64,000 bases of DNA from positions 24,400 to 88,399 of the forward strand of contig NZ_JAVRHQ010000018.1 in assembly GCF_031846485.1 (NCBI RefSeq). Reading direction: 5' to 3'. Positions 25,400 to 34,738 of the stretch are shown here, piece after piece. Position numbers and translations under genes: made by a program. This stretch comes from Autumnicola tepida (lineage in GTDB: Bacteria > Bacteroidota > Bacteroidia > Flavobacteriales > Flavobacteriaceae). A model generated the notes under the pieces. That model made no database searches. It was not told the DNA's origin and saw only the letters and a list, made by a program, of their open reading frames with translations. Each line of letters begins with the position of its first letter. Position 1 is the first letter of the stretch.

Positions 25400-27427
25400 A
25401 TGCAAAAGAAAACTGATACTCACACTCCTGTTTTAGGAATTCTCGAATGGTTTCGGCCGGGAGAATACCAGGAAGTGGAGAATACCATAGAAGATCTTAA
25501 AAAACTCAATATTACCCATTTAAGAACAGGAGTTTCCTGGGCTGACTGGTATGTTGAAGGTACTGAAGAATGGTACGACTGGCTTTTTGCCTCTCTTGGA
25601 AAACATGTGGAAATCCTGCCATGTTTCCTTTACACTCCACCATCTATAGGAGAAGCTCCAAAAACTTCTTCCCCGCCCAAGTACTTAAAATCCTATGCTG
25701 ATTTTATCGATCTTATGATCAATAAATACGGGGAATATTTTGAGTGGGTAGAGCTTTGGAATGAGCCTAATAATAAGGTGGAATACGATTATACCATGGA
25801 TTTTTCCTGGCATAAATTCACCAAAATGATAGATATGGCCGCCTACTGGGCCAAGGAAAAAGGTAAAAAAACTTTATTGGGAGGGATGAGCCCGATAGAC
25901 CCTAACTGGCTGCAAATGATGGCCGAAAGGGGAACGCTGGAAAATATAGATGCTGTGGGAATACATGGTTTTCCCCATGTTTTTGATCAGCAGTGGAGTG
26001 GTTGGGAAGAGAACATCCGGCAGGTGAAAAAAGTTTTAAGCCGCTTTGACCTTGAGAAGGAACTATGGATTTCTGAAGTTGGTTTCTCTACATGGCAGGA
26101 TGATGAAGTGAAGCAGTATGAAGAATTTAAAAATGTATTAAACACCGCTGCAGACCGTGTTTACTGGTATAGCCTTAATGACCTTCATCCAAAAAATCCT
26201 ACCGTAGGAGGTTTCCATCTAGATGAAAGAGAATATTACTTCGGTTTAAAGAAAACAGATGGAACAAAAAAATTGCTTTACAAATTATTGGAAAAGCATG
26301 GCCTCGAGAATATTCATAATCACCCTTACATCAGTAAAAAATACAGGATAGAGAGTGATGAGAAATATAGCCTTATAACCGGTGGTGCAGGTTTTATAGG
26401 AACAAACCTGGCAAAAAGGCTGTTAAGTGAAGGCAAAAAAGTGATGATTTTTGACAGCCTTTTCAGAGATGGCGTGGAAGAGAACCTGCAATGGCTTCAG
26501 AAGAAATATGGTGATAAACTGATTGTGCAGATCGCGGATATTAAAGAAAAATGGGTGCTGGAGCAAAGCGTAAAGTATGCTAATGAAGTTTATCATTTCT
26601 CCTCACAGGTTGCAGTTACAACTTCTCTTACCAACCCTGTGCTGGATTTTCAGGTAAATATGGAAGGTACTTTTAACCTTCTGGAAGCCATCAGAAAATC
26701 TTCACACCAACCGCCGCTTCTTTTTACCTCCACAAACAAGGTTTATGGGGACTTGAACGATCTGGAAATGAAGCCAAATGAAACCCGCTATTACCCTGCA
26801 GATAAGGAAATAGAAAAAAATGGGGTAAGTGAAAGCAGGTCCCTGGATTTTCACAGCCCATATGGCTGTTCCAAAGGAGGGGCAGATCAATACATTCTCG
26901 ACTATTCCCGTTCCTATGGGCTAAAAACAACGGTTTTCAGAATGAGTTGTATTTATGGCCCTCACCAGTTTGGTACAGAAGATCAGGGTTGGGTGGCACA
27001 TTTTCTTATAAGTGCGCTGGAAGATAAGCCTATCGTGATCTATGGTAATGGAAAACAGGTAAGGGATATCCTATTTGTTGAAGACCTGGTGGATGCTTTT
27101 GTACTGGCAAGGAAAAATATCGATAAGATTTCAGGAGAAGTCTTCAATATAGGAGGAGGCCCTTCAAATACGGTAAGCCTCATTGAAATTCTTCAGATTA
27201 TAAAAGAGAAGACGGGCAAAGAAATGGAAATTTCTTTTGAAGACTGGAGGACAGGAGACCAACATTATTATGTTTCCAATACTTCAAAATTTGAGAAGGC
27301 AACCGGCTGGTCGCGTAAACATTCCGTAGACCAGGGAGTACAGAAATTGCTCAACTGGCTTTGCGAAACCCGAAATATTAAACTTGAAGATAAATCCCAA
27401 TCATCTGCAAAAGCAGTAGCATTATGA
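25400..27427 (+). CDS. Fusion of clan-A glycoside hydrolase-like TIM barrel and NAD-dependent sugar epimerase
   Basis: 675 residues, two complete enzymes. Residues about 8-300 form a TIM barrel like GH39/GH5 clan-A enzymes: RTGVSWADW, LPCFLYTPPS, acid/base Glu122 in WNEP and nucleophile Glu226 in WISEVGFS, both present. Residues about 322-655 are an extended SDR: LITGGAGFIGTNLAKRLL, FSSQVAVTTS, STNKVYGDL, catalytic YGCSKGGADQ and RMSCIYGPHQFG, resembling CDP-tyvelose/CDP-paratose 2-epimerase (also GT-linked sugar epimerases). No signal peptide, so the hydrolase half is cytoplasmic, odd for a polysaccharide-degrading enzyme. The TGA overlaps the next ATG (ATGA). The pairing suggests sequential or opposing action on one sugar intermediate. 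Confidence 0.88.
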   Translation: MQKKTDTHTPVLGILEWFRPGEYQEVENTIEDLKKLNITHLRTGVSWADWYVEGTEEWYDWLFASLGKHVEILPCFLYTPPSIGEAPKTSSPPKYLKSYADFIDLMINKYGEYFEWVELWNEPNNKVEYDYTMDFSWHKFTKMIDMAAYWAKEKGKKTLLGGMSPIDPNWLQMMAERGTLENIDAVGIHGFPHVFDQQWSGWEENIRQVKKVLSRFDLEKELWISEVGFSTWQDDEVKQYEEFKNVLNTAADRVYWYSLNDLHPKNPTVGGFHLDEREYYFGLKKTDGTKKLLYKLLEKHGLENIHNHPYISKKYRIESDEKYSLITGGAGFIGTNLAKRLLSEGKKVMIFDSLFRDGVEENLQWLQKKYGDKLIVQIADIKEKWVLEQSVKYANEVYHFSSQVAVTTSLTNPVLDFQVNMEGTFNLLEAIRKSSHQPPLLFTSTNKVYGDLNDLEMKPNETRYYPADKEIEKNGVSESRSLDFHSPYGCSKGGADQYILDYSRSYGLKTTVFRMSCIYGPHQFGTEDQGWVAHFLISALEDKPIVIYGNGKQVRDILFVEDLVDAFVLARKNIDKISGEVFNIGGGPSNTVSLIEILQIIKEKTGKEMEISFEDWRTGDQHYYVSNTSKFEKATGWSRKHSVDQGVQKLLNWLCETRNIKLEDKSQSSAKAVAL

Positions 27428-28440
27428 GAATAAGTAGAACAGTACAGGAAATGCCTGTACTTCCAAAGGAATCTGAAGAATATAAAGCAGCAGTTGTAGA
27501 GGAACCTGGAAAAATTTCTGTAAAAGCAGCTGAGATTCCACAACCTGGAGAGGACGAGGTAAGGATCAAACTGCAGGGCAGCGGAGTTTGCGCTTCCAAT
27601 ATTCCGGTTTGGGAAGGACGGGATTGGTTTAATTATCCAGTAGAAGAGGGCAATCCCGGCCATGAGGGCTGGGGAATAATAGATGCCGTGGGAGAGGAAG
27701 TAAAAGGTTTTACAGTAGGAGAGCGGGTAACGGGTTTAACTTATAACGCCTATGCTACCCATGATGTTGCAAAACCGGAAAATCTGGTGAAATTACCAGA
27801 TTTTTTAGACGATAAACCCTTCCCCGGTGAACCTCTGGGCTGTGCGATGAATATCTTTTCCCGAAGTGATATTAAGAAAGGACAAACTGTAGCTATCGTG
27901 GGCTGTGGCTTTTTGGGCCTAATGCTTGTTCAGCTGGCAAAATCTAAGGGGGCAAAGATAATTGCCATTTCCAGGCGCCAGTTTTCCCTGGATGCGGCAA
28001 AGTCTGCCGGGGCAGATGAATGCATAGCAATGGATGATCATTTTAAGATCATAGAAAAGGTAAAGGAATTGACCCACGGTAACTTTTGTGAACGCGTAAT
28101 AGAAGCCACGGGAAAAGAGTGGCCTCTAAACCTTTCTATAGAATTAACGGGGGAAAGAGGAAAACTTATTGTAGCTGGTTTTCATCAGGATGGGATGCGC
28201 AATGTAAACGTGCAGATGCTTAACTGGCGCGGGATTGATATGATAAGTGCCCACGAGCGGGATTCCCAAAAATATATAGATGGAATTAAGGATGCAATTG
28301 TCGCTATTCAAAAAAACGAGATGGATCCTTTTCCATTTTTTACGCACTCTTTTGAACTTTCTGAAATGGAGGAAGCATACCGGCATCTTACCCAACGGCC
28401 GGACGGCTTTATAAAAGCCATTATTGTAAATCACGGCTAG
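27424..28440 (+). CDS. Zinc-dependent alcohol dehydrogenase (MDR family)
   Basis: 338 residues. GroES-like domain with GVCASNIPVWEG, where Cys and the later PGHEGWG supply catalytic zinc ligands; NAD-binding domain with VAIVGCGFLGLMLVQLAKS near 156. The lobe with the four structural-zinc cysteines is absent, as in the sorbitol/threonine-dehydrogenase-like and L-idonate-type short MDRs. Probably oxidises or reduces a polyol or sugar hydroxyl in this pathway. Overlaps the preceding fusion gene by four bases (translationally coupled). Confidence 0.88.
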   Translation: MRISRTVQEMPVLPKESEEYKAAVVEEPGKISVKAAEIPQPGEDEVRIKLQGSGVCASNIPVWEGRDWFNYPVEEGNPGHEGWGIIDAVGEEVKGFTVGERVTGLTYNAYATHDVAKPENLVKLPDFLDDKPFPGEPLGCAMNIFSRSDIKKGQTVAIVGCGFLGLMLVQLAKSKGAKIIAISRRQFSLDAAKSAGADECIAMDDHFKIIEKVKELTHGNFCERVIEATGKEWPLNLSIELTGERGKLIVAGFHQDGMRNVNVQMLNWRGIDMISAHERDSQKYIDGIKDAIVAIQKNEMDPFPFFTHSFELSEMEEAYRHLTQRPDGFIKAIIVNHG

Positions 28441-28468
28441 AACCACATAATTAACCAACCAAAAATTA

Positions 28469-29491
28469 ATGATAACCACCAAACCAACAATAGAAAATAA
28501 AAAGCCACTTGCACTGGGATTTATAGGTGTGGGCTGGATTGGCCGCAACAGGATGGAAGTCCTGCTGAAAAACGCCAATACCAGCGCACTGATGATTTCT
28601 GAACCTTCTGAAGAAAATTCTGTGGAAGCATTAAAAGTAGCAGAATCAGCAATGCGCACATCTTCTCCTTCAGAAGTTTATGAGAATAAGGAGCTTGACG
28701 GGATTGTAATTGCCACCCCAAGCGCAATGCATGCAGAACAGGCCATAGAAGCTCTTAAATCTGGAAAGTCAGTTTTCTGCCAAAAACCACTTGGGCGCAC
28801 GGCTTCAGAAGTTAAAGAAGTAGTAGAAGCAGCCAAAGAAGCAGATAAATTACTTGCCGTAGATCTTTCTTACCGTTACACCAAGGCATTTAAGGCAATA
28901 TATAATCTTATTCAAAGCGGCGAAATTGGAGAAATTTACGCTGCAGATCTGGTATTTCACAATGCATACGGCCCAGATAAAGAATGGTTCTACGATATTA
29001 AAAAATCAGGTGGCGGCTGCGTGATGGACCTGGGAATTCACCTTATAGACCTTGCGCTATGGACGCTGGATTTTCCGGAAATTAAAGATGTGAAAAGCCA
29101 CCTTTATCACAAAGGCAAGAAACTTACTTTTTTTGATGAACATGTGGAGGATTTTGCTAGCGTTTCTATTACTTCAGAAAAAGACACACATATAAACCTT
29201 GAATGTTCCTGGAATGTTAGTGCAGGCCAGGACGCGGTAATCGAAGCCCGTTTTTACGGAACAGAAGGCGGGGCTGCATTTAAAAATGTAAATGGCTCGT
29301 TCTACGATTTTACTGCGGAAAAGTACAAGGGTACTTATGCTGAAACACTTGTTTCTCCTCCGGATGACTGGAGTGGCCGTGCCGGAGTGGTTTGGGCAGA
29401 AGCCCTTGCCGAAGGCCAAAAATTTGACCAGGAATCTGCCGAAGAATTTATAAAAACAACCAAAATAATAGACCGTATATATGGGAGATAG
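28469..29491 (+). CDS. Gfo/Idh/MocA-family sugar oxidoreductase
   Basis: 340 residues. N-terminal Rossmann GFIGVGWIGRNRMEVL near residue 16; VIATPSAMHAEQA near 76; the cofactor/catalytic motif CQKPLGRT (usual EKP replaced by QKP) near 99; C-terminal domain motif GGCVMDLGIHLIDLALW near 183, with Asp and His at the active site. Family enzymes oxidise inositols or sugars or form amino/keto sugars. In this cluster it likely works on the same sugar as the alcohol dehydrogenase before it. The next glycosyltransferase begins 4 bp after its stop. Confidence 0.9.
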   Translation: MITTKPTIENKKPLALGFIGVGWIGRNRMEVLLKNANTSALMISEPSEENSVEALKVAESAMRTSSPSEVYENKELDGIVIATPSAMHAEQAIEALKSGKSVFCQKPLGRTASEVKEVVEAAKEADKLLAVDLSYRYTKAFKAIYNLIQSGEIGEIYAADLVFHNAYGPDKEWFYDIKKSGGGCVMDLGIHLIDLALWTLDFPEIKDVKSHLYHKGKKLTFFDEHVEDFASVSITSEKDTHINLECSWNVSAGQDAVIEARFYGTEGGAAFKNVNGSFYDFTAEKYKGTYAETLVSPPDDWSGRAGVVWAEALAEGQKFDQESAEEFIKTTKIIDRIYGR

Positions 29492-29495
29492 CAGG

Positions 29496-30602
29496 ATGAA
29501 AGTATTGATGACCACCGATACCGTTGGTGGCGTATGGACCTATTCGGTGGAATTGTGCCGGGCGCTTATTGAGCATGGAGTAGAGGTGCATTTGGCGGCA
29601 ATGGGAGCGTGGCCATCCAAAGCCCAGCAGGAAGAAGCTTCCCGGTTGCCTAATGTAATTTTATATAAAAGTGATTATAAACTGGAATGGATGCAGGATC
29701 CGTGGGAAGATGTTGAAAAGGCACATAAATGGATCACTTCCATTTACCAGACCATCCACCCCGATCTGGTTCATTTTAATAATTATGCGCATATCGAGAA
29801 TTTCTGGTCCTGCCCCGTAGTGACCGTTTTTCATTCCTGCGTACAAACCTGGTGGCAGGCGGTAAAAGGCACAGAAGCGCCAGCATCATGGAGCCGTTAT
29901 ACGGGAATTGTGAAAGATTCGCTGAATGCTTCAGACGTGGTGGTAAGCCCTACCGAATCCCTGTTGAAGAATGCCATTCGCATCCATGATATTTCTTCCC
30001 ATACGGAAGTTATCCATAACGGCAGGGATATCAATTTTTCCGAAGATAGGGAAAAGGAAAATATTATATTATGTATGGGAAGGATTTGGGATGAGGCCAA
30101 AAACCTGAAGGCTCTTTCTGGAATAGCCAAAAATTTGCCCTGGCCGGTGTATATCGCGGGCAGTAATGTTAATCCCGGGACAGGTGAAAAAGTAGAAATT
30201 GAAAATGTTCATTTCCTTGGCGAATTATCTTCAGAAGAAGCGAAAAATCTAATGGAACGGGCGGCTATTTTTGCCAGCCCTACAAAATATGAACCTTTTG
30301 GCCTGGCGATCCTGGAGGCTGCCAAAGCGGGATGTGCCCTTGCCTTAAGTAATATAGATACGCTAATCGAACTTTGGGGTACAACCGCGGCATTTTTTAA
30401 TCCTGAAAACCCGGAGGAAACTGAAAAGAAAATTCTGGAGCTTATAGAGGATGAAGAACACCGAAACCGTATGGTCCAGAAATCCAGGGAAAAATCTAAG
30501 GATTACAATCTGGAAAAAATGGGAGCGGAATATGCCTCCTTGTACAAACGCCTGATAGTAAGCAGAAAAACAGACTTAAACCGACTAAGCCCAAGCCTAT
30601 GA
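29496..30602 (+). CDS. Glycosyltransferase, GT4 family
   Basis: 368 residues from the ATG at 29496 (preceded by GATAGCAGG, a reasonable ribosome site); an in-frame ATG 15 bp earlier overlaps the previous gene and is less likely. GT-B fold: MKVLMTTDTVGGVWTYSVEL with the glycine-rich acceptor loop at the N-terminus, and the donor-binding EPFGLAILEA (E-x7-E motif) near 268 followed by KAGCALALSNI. Retaining transferase using an NDP-sugar; acceptor unknown. No signal peptide or membrane helix, so cytoplasmic. Ends in ATGA overlap with the next transferase. Confidence 0.92.
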   Translation: MKVLMTTDTVGGVWTYSVELCRALIEHGVEVHLAAMGAWPSKAQQEEASRLPNVILYKSDYKLEWMQDPWEDVEKAHKWITSIYQTIHPDLVHFNNYAHIENFWSCPVVTVFHSCVQTWWQAVKGTEAPASWSRYTGIVKDSLNASDVVVSPTESLLKNAIRIHDISSHTEVIHNGRDINFSEDREKENIILCMGRIWDEAKNLKALSGIAKNLPWPVYIAGSNVNPGTGEKVEIENVHFLGELSSEEAKNLMERAAIFASPTKYEPFGLAILEAAKAGCALALSNIDTLIELWGTTAAFFNPENPEETEKKILELIEDEEHRNRMVQKSREKSKDYNLEKMGAEYASLYKRLIVSRKTDLNRLSPSL

Positions 30603-31720
30603 AATTTGTAATGTTCTACCATTCTTTATATTCCGACTGGAACCATGGCAATGCCCATTTTTTAAGAGGTATAGTAAAGGAATTGCTCAAAAGGGGGCAC
30701 GAAGTGGATGTTTATGAACCGGAAGGAGGTTGGAGCCTGAATAACCTAATTAAAGATCACGGGGCGGAAAAGCTGGATGAATTCCGTAAATATTATCCCA
30801 CTCTAAATCCGCAGTTTTACAATCCTGCAAAACCTCTCAATTACGAGAATATTCTGGGCAATGCAGATGTGGTGATAGTACACGAGTGGAATGAACCTGA
30901 AATGGTTGCCGAAATCGGGAAGAAAAAAGAGCGCTATGGCTATAAATTGCTTTTCCACGATACTCATCACCGCGCTGTTTCTGAGGAAGCGAGTATGGCA
31001 AAATACGATTTCCAAAATTATGATGGCGCCCTTGTTTTTGGAGAGGTGATCAGGAAGATTTATAAAGATAAAGGATGGGTGAATAAGGCCTGGACATGGC
31101 ACGAGGCTGCTGATGCTGAACTTTTCAAGCCTGATCGCGATGCAGAGAAGGAAGGAGATTTAGTCTGGATAGGCAACTGGGGAGACAACGAACGTACAGA
31201 AGAGCTGATGGAATTCCTGGTGGAGCCTGTTAAAGAACTTGGGCTAAAAGCAAAGGTTTACGGCGTACGCTATCCCGATGAAGCCAAAAAAGCCCTTAAA
31301 GATGCCGGTATAGAATACGGCGGCTGGCTCCCCAATTACAAAGTGCCGGAGGTTTTTGCAAAATATAAAGTAACCGTGCATGTGCCACGCCGGCCCTATG
31401 TAGAAATGCTGCCTGGGATCCCCACCATTCGCCCTTTTGAAGCGCTTTCCTGTGGGATACCATTAGTGACTTCTCCCTGGAAAGATGCTGAAGGATTATT
31501 TACCGCCGGTGAAGATTATCTTATCGCTAAAGACGGAAATGATATGGGTTACAGGCTTTCAGAAGTGCTTAAAAGTGCACAACTGGCTCAAAGCCTTTCT
31601 GAAAACGGACGCGAAACAATTCTGAAGAAACATACCTGCGCCATAAGAGTGGATGAGCTTGAAAAAATTATTAATGAAATAGAGTCTCCAATGGCTAAAA
31701 ACATGAAGATAAACAAATGA
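30599..31720 (+). CDS. CgeB-like glycosyltransferase, first of three tandem relatives
   Basis: 373 residues, GT-B fold of the CgeB/spore-coat type. N-terminus MKFVMFYHSLYSDWNHGNAHFLRGIVKELLKRGHEV shares the S-x-W-x-G-N-x-x-x-x-RG pattern with the two following genes. C-terminal donor domain: VHVPRRPYVEMLPGIPTIRPFEALSCGIPLVTSPW with the E/F-x-A-x-A/S-C-G-x-P motif of CgeB-like transferases. Cytoplasmic. Overlaps both neighbours by four bases (ATGA), so translation of the three transferases around it is coupled. Donor and acceptor unknown. Confidence 0.85.
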   Translation: MKFVMFYHSLYSDWNHGNAHFLRGIVKELLKRGHEVDVYEPEGGWSLNNLIKDHGAEKLDEFRKYYPTLNPQFYNPAKPLNYENILGNADVVIVHEWNEPEMVAEIGKKKERYGYKLLFHDTHHRAVSEEASMAKYDFQNYDGALVFGEVIRKIYKDKGWVNKAWTWHEAADAELFKPDRDAEKEGDLVWIGNWGDNERTEELMEFLVEPVKELGLKAKVYGVRYPDEAKKALKDAGIEYGGWLPNYKVPEVFAKYKVTVHVPRRPYVEMLPGIPTIRPFEALSCGIPLVTSPWKDAEGLFTAGEDYLIAKDGNDMGYRLSEVLKSAQLAQSLSENGRETILKKHTCAIRVDELEKIINEIESPMAKNMKINK

Positions 31721-32832
31721 TTAAAGAGAAACTGAATATTGCTTTTTTCGGCTCCAGTATCGTTTCTGCCTACTGGAATGGTGCGGCTACTTACTACCGC
31801 GGCATCGTGAAGGCTCTACATAAAATGGGGCATGAAGTTACATTTTATGAACCCGATATTTTCGAAAGACAGCAACACAGGGATATTGAAGATCCCGATT
31901 GGTGCAATGTAATTGTCTATCAAAAAGATAAAGTAAGCCTGCGCGGCTTATTAAGAAAAGCTCAGGAAGAGGCCGATGTTATTATAAAAGCCAGTGGAGT
32001 AGGTGCTTTTGATGACTTTCTTGAGGAAGAAGTTGCTAAAATGAAGAGTGACCATAATCTCGTAATATTTTGGGATGTAGATGCGCCTGCCACTCTGGAC
32101 CGTATTGAAAATGATGAAAATGATCCTTTCAGGAAGCTTATTCCGCAGTATGATTTTATCCTTACTTACGGCGGGGGGCAACCCGTAATTGACGCTTATG
32201 AGAAAAACGGAGCTCAAAAATGTATTCCTATATATAATGCACTGGACACCGATACCCATTTCCCAGTAGATGCCGATAAAAAATTTGATGGTACGCTGGC
32301 CTTTCTGGGCAACAGGTTGCCCGACCGGGAGGCCAGGGTTGAAGAATTTTTTCTGAAGCCGGCCGCAGATCTTCCAAAGCACCAGTTTCTTATTGGCGGA
32401 AGCGGCTGGGGAGATAAACCCATGCCCGAAAACGTGGAATATGTGGGGCATGTTTACACCAAAGATCATAATGCCTTTAACTGCACGCCAATGGCCGTTT
32501 TAAATATCAGCCGGGACAGTATGGCGAAATATGGTTTTTCTCCAGCCACAAGGGTATTTGAGGCAGCCGGTGCCGGTGCCTGTATTATCACCGATTACTG
32601 GAAAGGTATCAATACTTTTTTTGAACCAGATGAAGAAATTATGGTGGTAAAAGATGGGGAAGAGATGAAAAAGGTTCTTTCTGAACTTACTCCTGAAAAA
32701 GCCAAAAAAATAGGAAAGGCGGCTTATAAAAAAGTACTTGCAAAACATACTTATGAGCATCGAGCAGAATTACTGGAATCTGTAATTTCCAGAAAACTGC
32801 ATCATCAAACTGAAGAAGTAAAACCTTCATAA
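31717..32832 (+). CDS. CgeB-like glycosyltransferase, second of three
   Basis: 371 residues. N-terminal motif FFGSSIVSAYWNGAATYYRGIVKALHKMGHEVTFYEPD and the middle stretch FWDVDAPATLDRIE, ILTYGGGQPVIDAYEKNGA are shared with the gene at 32843, showing a close common origin. C-terminal donor loop: GFSPATRVFEAAGAGACIITDYW. Cytoplasmic GT-B enzyme without membrane segments. The tandem copies have diverged throughout, so they probably add different sugars or act at successive positions rather than being recent redundant duplicates. Confidence 0.85.
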   Translation: MIKEKLNIAFFGSSIVSAYWNGAATYYRGIVKALHKMGHEVTFYEPDIFERQQHRDIEDPDWCNVIVYQKDKVSLRGLLRKAQEEADVIIKASGVGAFDDFLEEEVAKMKSDHNLVIFWDVDAPATLDRIENDENDPFRKLIPQYDFILTYGGGQPVIDAYEKNGAQKCIPIYNALDTDTHFPVDADKKFDGTLAFLGNRLPDREARVEEFFLKPAADLPKHQFLIGGSGWGDKPMPENVEYVGHVYTKDHNAFNCTPMAVLNISRDSMAKYGFSPATRVFEAAGAGACIITDYWKGINTFFEPDEEIMVVKDGEEMKKVLSELTPEKAKKIGKAAYKKVLAKHTYEHRAELLESVISRKLHHQTEEVKPS

Positions 32833-32842
32833 AACCTGAAAA

Positions 32843-33916
32843 ATGAAATTTGTAGTCATTGGATTATCGATAACTTCATCCTGGGGAAATGGCCACGCCA
32901 CCACTTATCGCGGACTTTTGAAAGAACTTTCGGCTTTAGGGCATGAGCTTCTTTTTTTGGAAAAAGATGTGCCTTACTACGCGGGCAACCGGGATATGCC
33001 AGAACCAGGTTTTTGCCGGTTAGGCCTGTACAAGACTAACGAAGAGCTTAAAGAAGAATATAAAGATGAAGTGGCCAATGCAGATGTGGTAATTGTAGGT
33101 TCTTATGTGCAACAGGGAGTAGAAGTTGGGAACTGGGCGGTAAAAACAGCCAATGGGATTACCGCATTTTACGATATTGATACTCCGGTAACCCTCGCGA
33201 AACTGGAGCGGAAAGATTATGAATATATAGATCCTGAATTGATTGGCAGGTATGATATGTATTTATCTTTTTCAGGAGGAGGTATTTTGGATCACCTGGA
33301 AAAACATTACAGTTCCCCTAATGCGAAAGCGTTATATTGCTCTGTAGACCAGGATTTATATTATCCCGAGGCTCTTGAAAATAAATGGCAAATGGGATAT
33401 CTTGGGACGTATAGTACAGACCGGCAGCCAACGGTGAGCGAATTGCTGAATAAAACCGCAGCTGAATTTCCGCAGAAAAAATTTATAGTCGCCGGCCCGC
33501 AATATCCTGAAGATTTTGAATGGTCAGCTAACGTAGATCGAATAGAACATTTACCGCCTGCGAGGCATCGCGAATTTTACAATTCTCAGCGTTATACCTT
33601 AAATGTAACCCGGCAGGATATGATACGCGCCGGTTATTCTCCAAGCGTGAGGCTTTTTGAAGCTGCAGCCTGTGGCGTTCCTATTATCTCTGATTTTTGG
33701 AACGGGATAGACAGCATCTTCGAGATCAACAAAGAAATTCTTATTGCCGGCAATATGGCAGATGTAAAAGATTATTTCGAATCTATTGATGAAGAGGAAA
33801 GAAAGCAGATTGGGGAAAATGCAAGGCAAAAGGTTCTAAAATTTCACACCGCCAAAGCAAGGGCAAAAGAACTTGAAAAATATGTACAGGAAATCCTTGA
33901 GGTTTCCAAAATATAA
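32843..33916 (+). CDS. CgeB-like glycosyltransferase, third of three
   Basis: 357 residues. Begins KFVVIGLSITSSWGNGHATTYRGLLKELSALGHEL, followed by FYDIDTPVTLAKLE and LSFSGGGILDHLE, aligned by eye with the second copy; C-terminal donor loop AGYSPSVRLFEAAACGVPIISDFW. Cytoplasmic GT-B enzyme. 10 bp after the previous gene and 11 bp before the methyltransferase, so in the same operon. The sugar and the acceptor cannot be inferred. Confidence 0.85.
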   Translation: MKFVVIGLSITSSWGNGHATTYRGLLKELSALGHELLFLEKDVPYYAGNRDMPEPGFCRLGLYKTNEELKEEYKDEVANADVVIVGSYVQQGVEVGNWAVKTANGITAFYDIDTPVTLAKLERKDYEYIDPELIGRYDMYLSFSGGGILDHLEKHYSSPNAKALYCSVDQDLYYPEALENKWQMGYLGTYSTDRQPTVSELLNKTAAEFPQKKFIVAGPQYPEDFEWSANVDRIEHLPPARHREFYNSQRYTLNVTRQDMIRAGYSPSVRLFEAAACGVPIISDFWNGIDSIFEINKEILIAGNMADVKDYFESIDEEERKQIGENARQKVLKFHTAKARAKELEKYVQEILEVSKI

Positions 33917-33927
33917 ACCACAACAAA

Positions 33928-34722
33928 ATGTCAACTGAAGCAGAAATAAAAGAACTGGAGCCATGGTTCCATAATATTCACCTTCCGGACGGGAATCAAA
34001 CGGCCGACAATCATTTTTTGGGAGATTTCCCGGCTTTCAAATGGAAGAATATAAAGGATTCCATTCCACAGGATTTAACGGGTTGGAAAGTGCTGGATAT
34101 TGGCTGCAATGCCGGGTTTTATTCCATAGAACTTGCTAAAAGAGGCGCTGAGGTTACCGGGATAGACCTTGATGAACATTACCTGAAACAGGCGAGGTGG
34201 ACAGCTAAACAATTCGGGCTTGAAGATAAAATTACCTTTAAGCAAATGCAGGTATACGATTTTGCCCATTCTGAGGAACAATTTGACCTTGTTTGGTTTA
34301 TGGGTGTTTTTTACCATCTAAGATATCCCATGCTGGCCATGGATATTCTCTCTCAAAAAACCACTAAAATGATGGTTTTTCAAACCCTGTCCCTTCCGGG
34401 TAAAGAAGAAATGGAAATTCCAGAAGATGTTGAGTTTCATAAAAGGGAGATCATGAAAGAAGATGGCTGGCCAAAAATGGCATTTATTGAAAATAAACTT
34501 GCCGGGGATCCTACAAACTGGTGGGCGCCAAACCATCAGGGAATACTTTCTATGCTTGAAAGCTGTGGTTTTAAAGTAACCGGGATGCCGGAGGATGAAA
34601 CTTATATCGCAGAAAAGGATAAGGATCTTAAATCCAGCCTGGAAACATGGAATTTTTCAGAATATCTTTCCGCAGTAGGGAAAGACTGGAAAAAGGAAGT
34701 AGATAAGAAAACGAAAAAGTAA
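33928..34722 (+). CDS. SAM-dependent methyltransferase in glycosyltransferase cluster
   Basis: 264 residues, class I Rossmann methyltransferase: motif I VLDIGCNAGFYSIELAKRG near residue 52, VTGIDLDEHYLKQAR near 72, and FDLVWFMGVFYHLRYP near 116. N-terminal WFHNIHLPDGNQTADNH and C-terminal LAGDPTNWWAPNHQGILSML resemble the group built as TIGR04290 (Rta_06860-like, from memory), which I recall as being associated with glycosyltransferase clusters; also similar in outline to CmoB. Likely O-methylates the sugar product or its aglycone. Same operon as the transferases. Confidence 0.85.
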   Translation: MSTEAEIKELEPWFHNIHLPDGNQTADNHFLGDFPAFKWKNIKDSIPQDLTGWKVLDIGCNAGFYSIELAKRGAEVTGIDLDEHYLKQARWTAKQFGLEDKITFKQMQVYDFAHSEEQFDLVWFMGVFYHLRYPMLAMDILSQKTTKMMVFQTLSLPGKEEMEIPEDVEFHKREIMKEDGWPKMAFIENKLAGDPTNWWAPNHQGILSMLESCGFKVTGMPEDETYIAEKDKDLKSSLETWNFSEYLSAVGKDWKKEVDKKTKK

Positions 34723-34738
34723 CTTAAAAAGAAAAATT

